Of a stretch of 64,000 bases of DNA, positions 43,201 through 50,472 are shown one piece after another; position 1 is the stretch's first letter, and each line of letters begins with the position of its first letter. The notes beneath the pieces are model-generated. The model was given only the letters and a program-made list of their open reading frames with translations. It searched no databases and was not told the origin of the DNA. The stretch covers positions 40,072 through 104,071 of the forward strand of contig CAJXRZ010000012.1 in NCBI GenBank assembly GCA_913060515.1, read 5' to 3'. Origin of the DNA: an uncultured Pseudomonadota bacterium. GTDB lineage: Bacteria; Myxococcota_A; UBA796; CAJQPC01. The translations under genes were made by a program, and so were the position numbers.

Positions 43201-44351
43201 AAGAAACCATCGCACCGCGGCGCGACCTTAGAGACTCTTTCGAAGAGGCGATGGACTGGCGGGCTGCCCCTGCTGAGATGCAAGCCGCCGTAGAAGCTGC
43301 GCCTCCAGCACCTGGAAACCCGTGGGCCCCGGACGCCCCGCTGGCGGCAGGCGCTCCCCGCTTAAGCGCCCCTGGAACGGCGAAACTCGCCGCACAAGCG
43401 CCCGTGTTGGCACGTCAAGCGGCCTACATGGGACAAACTCTGGCTCCAAAGGTCGCGCGCTCGGCCGAAGAGAGCGCGACCTCGGCGCCCTCGGCACGGC
43501 GACGGCAGACGGGTACGGGCCAAGCGGGCTCAAGACCTCCGACAGCCAGAAGGATCAGGGGACTCAGCGGAACAGCGCCCCGTGGATCGCTCGCGGCCCG
43601 CGGAAGAGGGGTGGACTTTCGCTCGCCACCGGAGACCTCGACTGCGCGCACGACTTCAATTCAAGCTCCCAGTACGGGCATCCCCGGACGCGCGCCGATC
43701 CAGTCGGATGATCACCAGGTCCTCCCCTCAAAGTCTCGCGCTTCGAGCCCCCAGCCCGCTTCCAGTCCAAGCGCAGCTCGGGCAAATCAGAGCCCCTCCT
43801 CTGGTCGACTCGCACCACAGCAGCGCAGAGACACGAAAACGGGCCGTGCCAGCACCCCTCAGGCCGCACCTCTTGCCCAATTCACGCGCTTCCAGGGCTC
43901 GCCGACCTTCATCTCGCGTCCAAGCGCCCCGCCACCTGAGCCGGAGTCGGAGACCCCGGTCAAGGCACCCCCTCCTTCGATCACTCAAGGAGCTGCACCA
44001 CAAGCTGCTCAGCGTAGGCGCGCAAAAAGCGATGCAAGGCGTGTGCAAGGTAGTGCCAGCAAGGGGTACCATGCCGACTCGTCTGTGGCGGACGAAGAAA
44101 CTTGGGCGTCGGGAGGATTTCCTGACATCGAGTGGACCGTAGAAGAAGGCACGCGGCCTGCCTCTGCATCTGCTCGTGAGTCCACACCCTATCGGCCGCC
44201 ACCGAACCTTCTCCAAGAGTTGGCAGAAGAACAGATGGTGGATGTACTCAAGAAGCTGACCACGAGCAGCCCCCAAGCCCGCGAGCTCCTAGAAGAGATC
44301 TTGGAGGAGGTAGAGCGCCTCCATGCCATGGACATCATGAGGAAATTCTGA
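40209..44351 (+). CDS. Giant Pro/Ala/Gln-rich disordered protein with repeated DW and APRR-like motifs
   Basis: This 1380-residue protein is mostly disordered Pro-Ala-Gln-Ser-Arg sequence. Short motifs stand out: a hydrophobic residue followed by Asp-Trp or a variant at residues 523, 670, 726, 864, 966 and 1016, with DF at 1136 and EW at 1308. About 20-45 residues after several of these comes a second motif of the form T/E-x-hydrophobic-A-P-R-R (FTEVIAPRRAK, VGQTVAPRRRR, QQETIAPRRDL, MGQTLAPKVAR). The last 60 residues are helical (LLQELAEEQMVDVLKKL). There is no signal peptide. It could be a tether, scaffold or length-setting protein binding a repeated partner such as sheath, tube or wedge. 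A classic helical tape-measure is not evident here or elsewhere in the cluster. Confidence 0.75.
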   Translation: MRPERLSRSPLGWRTGLLTPWSWLSGLMWRNAIPWGGHMSYWGQNTGMDFIGIGGAPTAVPMPWSSTPVFTPAEHRAVNKAARAHGLDAPWKRPAGQGAVAPHAPTLRPPTGLAPISPRPRKSPGQAPSRVGPVAPAPLRRPEQQELASRKRRTTPEAPEQATQRPQASTSEAPRLTPPRQSGLRPPRPPELDRLPLAARRSPEGNLLRGPTPEALFSAARHVGPASPGRAPAPQMASVAESGQLTPPRALAPQGRGTQVQRPKFSPAQPEARSRPMLAYQGMQSTVIRRIRPQPEEPAPAQQAGPQPAPVSAPQPAPKRQPPASTPAAPPPKTRPAPPPQPVAAKAAEGRTSPAPQPATPTQARQTADPQQSPSRPSATRPTQPSAPQPPASSKKQPSGLPTQAPSAKTKPSAQPSPAQQPAARPRQAAPTSATPTGAGATPTGAGAPAARADAASPQSAPTAGRLQASPLAATPQAQTALPTLKQLLAELPAGARILRQDGDLVEIALPQESMRQVGAPVDWRGGLLREGATTGLSPIGEAPLARSGGFARAPLRSPGTEFVGRRRAKQAEPAPQLPTTSPAPEVAPPSPQKRARSASPQTPSAAPTRPPQRPATPSLRPSAGLRPPSPSVQVPAQARRGPPPTAEAPHLASPQRGRRTEPRPAAAIDWRNPSLTDPTPIAQRSRPSTGAAAPPSAAPSNRPQRVSFTSVPGRTLSRSFGDQIDWARAGFQPAPLRAGFTEVIAPRRAKAPAAETQSRQPEVVQGPTAPSKLPADAPLSAPSSQAVAESGPRLGRTPAEATAAAPLKQVRATRSTPTAVSAPRRRDRGQLLAPQGLRTPPSAPTLAGTGAVGLLGSFSKRIDWTRAGDVQTPFLARMADVGQTVAPRRRRPEQAQATTQQPGRARPPSQATPPTGTLARSARPGPTASPRATAPSPRATAPRPGVAPQPSAPANLRQSARPILDWRRPKTASGNRGRSAGAVQSGPAQPLLRQAQQETIAPRRDLRDSFEEAMDWRAAPAEMQAAVEAAPPAPGNPWAPDAPLAAGAPRLSAPGTAKLAAQAPVLARQAAYMGQTLAPKVARSAEESATSAPSARRRQTGTGQAGSRPPTARRIRGLSGTAPRGSLAARGRGVDFRSPPETSTARTTSIQAPSTGIPGRAPIQSDDHQVLPSKSRASSPQPASSPSAARANQSPSSGRLAPQQRRDTKTGRASTPQAAPLAQFTRFQGSPTFISRPSAPPPEPESETPVKAPPPSITQGAAPQAAQRRRAKSDARRVQGSASKGYHADSSVADEETWASGGFPDIEWTVEEGTRPASASARESTPYRPPPNLLQELAEEQMVDVLKKLTTSSPQARELLEEILEEVERLHAMDIMRKF
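41510..41551 (+). repeat. Perfect 21-bp tandem duplication inside the disordered protein gene
   Basis: Two head-to-tail copies of a 21-bp unit (41510-41530 and 41531-41551) each encode a TPTGAGA-type heptapeptide. Exact identity indicates a recent slip event that kept the frame. Confidence 0.9.
42996..43037 (+). repeat. Second perfect 21-bp tandem duplication in the same gene
   Basis: The unit at 42996-43016 is repeated exactly at 43017-43037 and again adds seven residues (SPRATAP type). Two independent in-frame heptad-length duplications show that the linker length of this protein varies easily. Confidence 0.9.
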
Positions 44352-47300
44352 TGCATCCCCGTCCCCATTGGCTGAGCGCAGGCTTGGTTACTTCCGCCCT
44401 GTTGGCCTTGAGCTTCCAGAGCACCCCCGCAAATGCACAGGCCCTCGACCGCCTCAAGGCGGGTAGAGATGCCGCCGGAGGCATGGAAGGCCCTTCTCTC
44501 GAGGATCCTGACAAGAATCCCAACGTTGCGCCAGCTGTGCGTGTCGTGGGCTTCCAGGACGCCGACGGTGAGAACGACTGCCCAGCCACCGAAGCCCGCT
44601 ACGGCTTGTGCATCGAGCGTGTCGAATTCATGGACACGGACAGCGCTTGGGAGACTGAGCGCAGCTTTGAGCTGGGACATCGGGAGGCCCGCAAGGCCGC
44701 CGAAGCCTCCCCTGAGACCAATGCTGACCTGCCCGAGCGCGTCGATCAAGCCTATGCAACCCGGACCCATTGGCGGAACACCGGCGAGCTCTACGCCCAG
44801 GTTTGGGAAGACATCGCCTACCGCTGGCCCAAAGATGAGTTGGGCAAAGCCTTTGAACGCGAAGGCTTCACCGCTCTCCCCGCGACCAATGAGCAATGGG
44901 ACGCCAGCGTACGAACCCGCGGCGGCCAGTACGCCCTTCCAGACCAAGACATTTGGTTGTCTCAGAACTTCTGGATGGATGAGACTGGCGGAACGCCGGC
45001 CTTGTACCCTGACCTCCGCTACTTCGCCGAGAGCTCCAGCGTTTCTCTGGACGACGCACCACAACTCGTCCTGCTCGAGGGACGCTTCGCTGACCGCTTG
45101 GGCTACCGCGGGCAGCTGCGTGCATACGACATCTTCCAAGGGGACCCAAAGTCATCTGGCCCCTTCTTTGAGCAGATGTACCCCTACGAGAGCCCGGGCA
45201 CCTTCGCCTCGGCCGGCATCGAGGGCATGCTCACCAGCCCGCTGCTCGCCGACAGCGGCAAGGGAAACACCAGTCGCACAGAGCTGGTCGACCTCAAGGA
45301 GCGTCGCCCTAGCATCGAGATCTTGGGAACGCCCGCATTCATGGAGGTCGAGGCCTACGCCTCCGCGGAGTTCGTCGCATTCTCCCGCCTCCTGCAGGTG
45401 CAGATCGCCCAGTTCGCGATGGAAGAGTTCACGGTCAACCAGATGCGTGCTCTGACCGCATTGTCTGCCATGATCTACCCACCGGGCGCCGACGACATTG
45501 GCAGCCGGTCCAGCCGACGCCTGAACGCAGGTTCTCAGGGAGAGACGGACACCGCTGAGGAGATTGCGGCCCGCACCAAGAACGCCTTCTACTCGGTAGA
45601 GGGAGGCTTTGACCTCACTTACGAGGCCATTCCAACGCGCCTGGTCGAAAAGTACATCAGTGACCTGACCACCCTGTACGGCGTGCGGATGACCGACGAG
45701 CTTCTGCTCGAGATCAACGACCGCATCTACGAGTCGCTGGTCGAGCTCATGCGCCCCGGCGTCCCTCCGCTGGCCAGCGTCGATCTATGGGAGATCGAGA
45801 GCTGGGCCGAGCAGAACTTCGACGGTTCCAAGCACGACGTGGTCAAGAACCGGGTCAAGAGAATTGTGCTCGCCGTGCTGATGCGCGAGCTGGCGCCGGA
45901 CGAGAGGGACCAACGAGAGACTTGGTTGCTCTTGGACCACGCCTCCCAGTCCATGGCCAGCACCTTCGACGACACCGAGGGCGTGTTCTCGGCGCCGGGT
46001 GACGTGGTCGAGACAACGGCCGGAGCTTGGGCCGGAACCCTCGCGACCCACCGGTACTCCGCGGCCCCAATCCCCCAAGGCCTCGGCGCGATTGACCCGA
46101 CATCCGTCTGCTCCCAAGCCAACGGCACCGAGGCCCTCAAGCAAGAGAGCTTTGGCGCAGTGAACTTGGACGTTCTGGTGGAAGCGCCGGACTCTGCAGA
46201 CCGCAAGACCGGCATTGGCCGCGACCGTGTGCTCTGGGAGAGCCGTAGCCAAGTCCCCTTCTCCATGTTGGACAACCCATTCGTCACCGAGCCTGTCGTT
46301 GAGCGATTGGTTGGCCTTCCCGGCGAGCAGGCCCTGTACCGCATCCGCTGGCGGATCTGGTCCGGCTGGCACATCCTTTGGGCCATTGAAGAGATGCCGG
46401 CCGTCGACGACATGCCCAGTGGCGTGCGCCTCTCCTTCCGCACCGCTGCCATCTGCGAGGACACTGTTCTTGCCCCCCGCGACATCGTACCAACGGTGGT
46501 GCGGGCAGCCTTGCTGGACGGCGAGTTTGCGCACACCGACCACGTTCGTCGCCGCGACTTGGAGCTCGAAGACCGTCTGACCGCCTATCCCCCAATCATC
46601 GCCCAACTTGCCAAGCGCATTGTGCCCAAGAAGTTCAGCGATGAGCCCCCCGACAAGGTCGCTCCAGGAACCTACAATTACCTCGCTGAGCTCATTCGTG
46701 GCCGAATGCGGGAGATCGCCACTGACCAAGAGCGCGAAGGAATGGTGTTGGTCGTCGTAGACAACGGCGCACCCACCAGGTGGAAACCCTTGATGGATCG
46801 AAGGCCTCGAACGGCCTACGCGCGAACCCAGTCCAGAGCGCGAGGTGTGGGCATGATCCGCACGGCTGCTTGGGCTTGGTACGTCAAGGGCTCTGCCAGT
46901 GAGACCAAGCTCGGCAGGCAAGTCTCGCCGGCCTACACAGCCACCGAGTCCGTTGAGGCAGGTGCGAAGGCGCCTCGTTGGCGACGTCCAAAGACAACCG
47001 ACGTGAACCTTGTCGGCGGCCTGGGCTACTTCCCGTACCGCCAGGTCAGCTACAACTGCAGCCCCAGTGTCCTGGACCTGGATGTTGTGGCGCCATGTAT
47101 TCCAGGCAAGGCGCTCCCGAACTTGTACTCCGACGGCATCAGCATGGACTTCGCGGTCTACGCGACCATCTGGTTCCAGAAGGACCTCAGGTTGGCCATC
47201 GAGACCGGTCCAGAGATTCGGCTGGACGCTGTGACCCCAGGCGGGACGATGGTCTGCGGTCGAGGATTCGTTGACGACTGTGACGCCAACAACCCCAACT

Positions 47301-47773
47301 TCGCTTGGGCGCTGCGGCCGCAGATTGGAATGGTTGTAGGACTCCGCCATGCACCAGACCCACGCCCTCTCCGTCGAAGCTTGGCCCTGGGATACCCCTG
47401 GGGTGCTGAGCGCGCAGACGGAAGCAGCGATCTGAGCCGTGCCCAGTACGGCCTACGCGGCGGCTTCTTGGTCGGCCCTGGCTACAACGGCATGGAATAC
47501 ACCCTGAGCGCAGAGGCTTGGATGGCTTGGGGCGTGCGTCGCAAGACCAGTGCCCAAGCAAGCTTCACGCCCTACCACCCCAACTTCGTGTTGGGGCCCT
47601 ATGTGCGGTACCAGCGTGGGGCTCTGCTCAGCGGCGTGACCGATGCCGGTGCGGCGGACAGCGACCGCTACTACGACCTCGACAAGAGCCACACAGTGCT
47701 CATCGGCCTGCGTGGTCAATACCGCCTCAAGGGCGGATCCAAAGAGCCTGAAGTCCCCACGGAGCTGCCCTAA
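44351..47773 (+). CDS. Large exported protein, possible outer-membrane component of the injection system
   Basis: This 1140-residue protein has a signal peptide (hydrophobic core TSALLALSF, cleavage near ANAQA). The body to about residue 800 is a mixed alpha/beta exported domain of unknown family. The last 250-300 residues read as alternating amphipathic strands with turns and aromatic ends (VGGLGYFPYRQVSYN, MDFAVYATIWFQ, RPQIGMVVGLR, YTLSAEAWMAWG, FVLGPYVRYQRG, VLIGLRGQYRLKGG), like a small outer-membrane beta-barrel. It would give the machine an exit or anchor in the outer membrane. The ATG overlaps the stop of the disordered protein (TGATG), and its own stop overlaps the next ATG. Confidence 0.7.
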   Translation: MHPRPHWLSAGLVTSALLALSFQSTPANAQALDRLKAGRDAAGGMEGPSLEDPDKNPNVAPAVRVVGFQDADGENDCPATEARYGLCIERVEFMDTDSAWETERSFELGHREARKAAEASPETNADLPERVDQAYATRTHWRNTGELYAQVWEDIAYRWPKDELGKAFEREGFTALPATNEQWDASVRTRGGQYALPDQDIWLSQNFWMDETGGTPALYPDLRYFAESSSVSLDDAPQLVLLEGRFADRLGYRGQLRAYDIFQGDPKSSGPFFEQMYPYESPGTFASAGIEGMLTSPLLADSGKGNTSRTELVDLKERRPSIEILGTPAFMEVEAYASAEFVAFSRLLQVQIAQFAMEEFTVNQMRALTALSAMIYPPGADDIGSRSSRRLNAGSQGETDTAEEIAARTKNAFYSVEGGFDLTYEAIPTRLVEKYISDLTTLYGVRMTDELLLEINDRIYESLVELMRPGVPPLASVDLWEIESWAEQNFDGSKHDVVKNRVKRIVLAVLMRELAPDERDQRETWLLLDHASQSMASTFDDTEGVFSAPGDVVETTAGAWAGTLATHRYSAAPIPQGLGAIDPTSVCSQANGTEALKQESFGAVNLDVLVEAPDSADRKTGIGRDRVLWESRSQVPFSMLDNPFVTEPVVERLVGLPGEQALYRIRWRIWSGWHILWAIEEMPAVDDMPSGVRLSFRTAAICEDTVLAPRDIVPTVVRAALLDGEFAHTDHVRRRDLELEDRLTAYPPIIAQLAKRIVPKKFSDEPPDKVAPGTYNYLAELIRGRMREIATDQEREGMVLVVVDNGAPTRWKPLMDRRPRTAYARTQSRARGVGMIRTAAWAWYVKGSASETKLGRQVSPAYTATESVEAGAKAPRWRRPKTTDVNLVGGLGYFPYRQVSYNCSPSVLDLDVVAPCIPGKALPNLYSDGISMDFAVYATIWFQKDLRLAIETGPEIRLDAVTPGGTMVCGRGFVDDCDANNPNFAWALRPQIGMVVGLRHAPDPRPLRRSLALGYPWGAERADGSSDLSRAQYGLRGGFLVGPGYNGMEYTLSAEAWMAWGVRRKTSAQASFTPYHPNFVLGPYVRYQRGALLSGVTDAGAADSDRYYDLDKSHTVLIGLRGQYRLKGGSKEPEVPTELP

Positions 47774-48759
47774 TGAGTGAGCGCTACACCCACGTCGCCC
47801 ATGTGGTCAGCGAAGTCCATGACCAGCTCGTTGGCTGGTCTAGAGGCATCCTTCGTGCCGCCGGTCTGGAGACCTTGGAGGTCTACGGCCAGTTCCCCCC
47901 CGAAGGCACCACATCCAGCTATGTCGTGCTCTTTCCCTACCGCCTGGGCCCTGCGCCGAAGGTGGTCGAGACCTCTCAGGGTATGTCCTTGCTGGGCCCA
48001 AAGCGCGCAATTCCGGAGAAGGGCTCCGGCGTGCCGTGGCACTGGGCAGAGCTGGGCCGCAACCTCGCCGAGGCCATGAAGCTGACCTTCCCCGTCGTAG
48101 GTGCAAGCAAGGGCTACCCCCGTCCGCACCCGGCACCGGTCATCTCACTGCTCCCCAAGCCCCTTGCCAAGTGGTACAAGGCGCAGCCTGAGAACGGCAA
48201 CGACAGCTGGACCTCGCCAAAAGGCAAGGAGACCCTCGCGCGCCTTCCTTCGCTGTGGTGGCGCCCTGCATTCACGATGACCACCCACTACATGGCCGTC
48301 GCCAATGATGGTGGTCGAGGGACCTCCGAGCGCAGCTCGATGGACGCCCCAATTGCCCTTCCGGGGCTGAGCGTCATCGCGGCAGGCCTGCACTTGGAGC
48401 GCACTTTTACTGCGCGGCTGCCTCCCCTCCCGGTGGATCCAGCCTTGTGGACCATGTGCGAGGCATACGCCAAGAGCGTGGGCGGAGAGCTGGGCGAGAA
48501 CATCCAGAAGAGCGCCAAGTCTCTTCAAGAAGAGAATGAAATGCACGTCCAGGTTGTGCCCGTGCACGACCTCACAAACATGGACTTCGCGAACCTGATG
48601 CAGGCGCTCCAGCGTCCACTTCAGCCCGCTCTGAACCTCGCGGTCCGCATGCCACTAGGTGCCGCGGTCGACCTGAAGCCGAGCGTCGCACCTCGCTTCG
48701 CTACCGGCGACCCCATTGGTGGACGCGACCGCTCCGGTGCCCAGGAGGTGCCCTCGTGA
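47773..48759 (+). CDS. Unknown soluble injection-system protein
   Basis: This 328-residue protein has no signal peptide or membrane helix. The N-terminal VVSEVHDQLVGWSRGIL followed by LEVYGQFPPEG and SSYVVLFPYRL faintly recalls the tail-terminator (Pvc16/DUF4255) pattern of a helix, then a strand pair. That family would fit as the cap that ends tube and sheath growth, and no other terminator candidate is visible. The evidence is weak. Start ATG overlaps the previous stop (TAATG); its end overlaps the next GTG. Confidence 0.55.
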   Translation: MSERYTHVAHVVSEVHDQLVGWSRGILRAAGLETLEVYGQFPPEGTTSSYVVLFPYRLGPAPKVVETSQGMSLLGPKRAIPEKGSGVPWHWAELGRNLAEAMKLTFPVVGASKGYPRPHPAPVISLLPKPLAKWYKAQPENGNDSWTSPKGKETLARLPSLWWRPAFTMTTHYMAVANDGGRGTSERSSMDAPIALPGLSVIAAGLHLERTFTARLPPLPVDPALWTMCEAYAKSVGGELGENIQKSAKSLQEENEMHVQVVPVHDLTNMDFANLMQALQRPLQPALNLAVRMPLGAAVDLKPSVAPRFATGDPIGGRDRSGAQEVPS

Positions 48760-50399
48760 GCCAAAGTATCCTCTGTACTGAGCCGGGAGGACGGCCGCTG
48801 GTCGCCTCGGTTGACCTGGAGTCCGGCGACAACTTCAGCATCTACGTCATCGAAGATGCGGATCCGTCTACAAGCATTCTCCGTGCCACGATCCTGAGGA
48901 AGGGCACCAACACCCCACCCCCTGGATCGCTGCTCCTCTTCGAGGCCACGCTGGTCGGTACCGGCGACCGGTCCGCGATTCGCACTGTCCTGGTAAACAG
49001 CCAGATCACAGTGGAGATGATTCGTCCAGACGCGCGCAGCCGCGTGACGTCGAACATCGAGATCCCCTCCCCTTCCCGTTTCGAGATCAACTTCGGGGAC
49101 CTACGCACCATCTCCTTCACCTTGGAGGCCCCTTCGGTTTCCGGCGGAAAGGGTGCCAAGTCGATGGTCGGTGGTGGCGGAACCCGCCGCAGCTCCGCTT
49201 TGGCAGTAGGCGGCAGCGCCTCCTACATGATTCCATCGATCGTCGCGACCCTGCGCGTGCCTCAGATGGCCGTGCTGAAGTGGTTGACGGCCCAGGCGCA
49301 GAAGCTCGGCTTGTCCCCGTGGATGATTGGCTCTCTCGTCGCCGTGCTCTTCACTTTGGGAAGCTCGATCGCGGTCGCCGGTTGGTCCTACATCAAGTCC
49401 AAAGATGCAGCAGAGGAGACCGCGGCGGCAATCGAAGACATGCAGTCTGCCGAGAACGCCCGTGACGCAGCGCTCCAAGCCGAGGCCCAATGCCTCGTCG
49501 AACGGCGTGACTTGGTGGAAGCCTTGGGTGACGTACAAAAGGAGCGCGAGCTCCTGGCAGAGGCCGCGCTGGCCTTGTCTGCAACCCGAATCCTGTCGGC
49601 TGAGAAGGGCGGCGGTCGGTACGGCAGCGAGGACGCCATCGGCTTTGACCGTGTCGACGACATGAAGGAGAAGGTGGTCGCTGTGATCAGCTCCCTCCGT
49701 GGCGAAGCCAAGACGGCAACCTTTTGCCTCCAGCAAGAAGAGCAGCTCGGCAACGACCTGCCCCGATACGTGTTGCTCTGGCATCCCGACGTCAAGCTGG
49801 TCTGCCCGACGGAGTACGCGACCGTCGAGAACGGAATCGCCGCCATGGGGCGCTGGGCACTCTCCGACCGAGCCGCACGAGAGTTCGGTGTTCAAGAAGA
49901 GGCGACGTCCAATCCTGACACCCCAGCTGACGGCATCTCGAACTTGCTCTCTGATCCACGTATGCGGGACCGTTGGTCTGCCAACGCATACAGCCAAGGC
50001 CTGCGCGCCATCCAGGAAGGCATCCTGACCGCACCAACGGGTGACCGCCCAGCCGTTGCGCCGGGCCAGGCACACCTCTGGATGCTGACCATCTGGGACC
50101 AGTACAACAAGATGTCTTCCCCTGTCGGCGGTGTGATGAACACCTCTGCTGAGCAGTGTGCACAGACGCTGGTGATGGAGCAGCTCAGCTTCTCCGGCCC
50201 AGCCGAGCCCGGCCAGCCCATCCTGCCCGACATCGTCAAGGTCGCCAACGGTGAGCTGAAGCTTCAGCCTACGCCCACCGCAGGCTGCCCATGGCCCTCG
50301 GAGCGCAGCATGGAAGACAGCGCGCAGTCCGCTCTGCGTGCGGTAGCGCACATGGCCAAGGTCAACGGGTCAGAGGACGGCTCAGCCGACTCCAACTAA
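48756..50399 (+). CDS. Single-TM protein, last gene of the injection-system operon
   Basis: This 547-residue protein of unknown family has a beta-rich N-terminal cytoplasmic domain (1-130), a Gly-rich linker and a membrane helix at about 189-210 (MIGSLVAVLFTLGSSIAVAGW). A charged coiled coil follows at about 214-275 (EETAAAIEDMQSAENARDAA), then an exported C-terminal domain of about 270 residues with several Cys. The coiled coil next to the helix suggests oligomerisation at the membrane. It is followed by a strong bidirectional terminator. Its coupling to the preceding gene ties it to the cluster. Confidence 0.7.
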   Translation: MSQSILCTEPGGRPLVASVDLESGDNFSIYVIEDADPSTSILRATILRKGTNTPPPGSLLLFEATLVGTGDRSAIRTVLVNSQITVEMIRPDARSRVTSNIEIPSPSRFEINFGDLRTISFTLEAPSVSGGKGAKSMVGGGGTRRSSALAVGGSASYMIPSIVATLRVPQMAVLKWLTAQAQKLGLSPWMIGSLVAVLFTLGSSIAVAGWSYIKSKDAAEETAAAIEDMQSAENARDAALQAEAQCLVERRDLVEALGDVQKERELLAEAALALSATRILSAEKGGGRYGSEDAIGFDRVDDMKEKVVAVISSLRGEAKTATFCLQQEEQLGNDLPRYVLLWHPDVKLVCPTEYATVENGIAAMGRWALSDRAAREFGVQEEATSNPDTPADGISNLLSDPRMRDRWSANAYSQGLRAIQEGILTAPTGDRPAVAPGQAHLWMLTIWDQYNKMSSPVGGVMNTSAEQCAQTLVMEQLSFSGPAEPGQPILPDIVKVANGELKLQPTPTAGCPWPSERSMEDSAQSALRAVAHMAKVNGSEDGSADSN

Positions 50400-50421
50400 G
50401 ACCTGGACCCGGAAACCAAAG

Positions 50422-50451
50422 AAGGCGCCCCTGCAAAGGGGCGCCTTTCTT
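50422..50451. terminator. Bidirectional terminator between the operon and the AAA+ gene
   Basis: AAGGCGCCCC pairs with GGGGCGCCTT around a TGCAAA loop. On the plus strand it is followed by TCTT, and on the minus strand by a run ending in CTTTGG. It lies between two convergent genes and can end both transcripts. Confidence 0.9.
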
Positions 50452-50472
50452 GCTCTGGCGAACGCCGTGCGC

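Noticed and set aside
19774..50399. Interpretation as a prophage
   Set aside because: There is no terminase, capsid, portal, integrase or lysis gene, and a third of the region encodes envelope proteins.
19774..50399. Interpretation as a canonical type VI secretion system
   Set aside because: No TssJ, TssL, TssM or ClpV is seen, and the adaptor, DUF6760-like and AAA+ genes point to the Afp/PVC side of the family.
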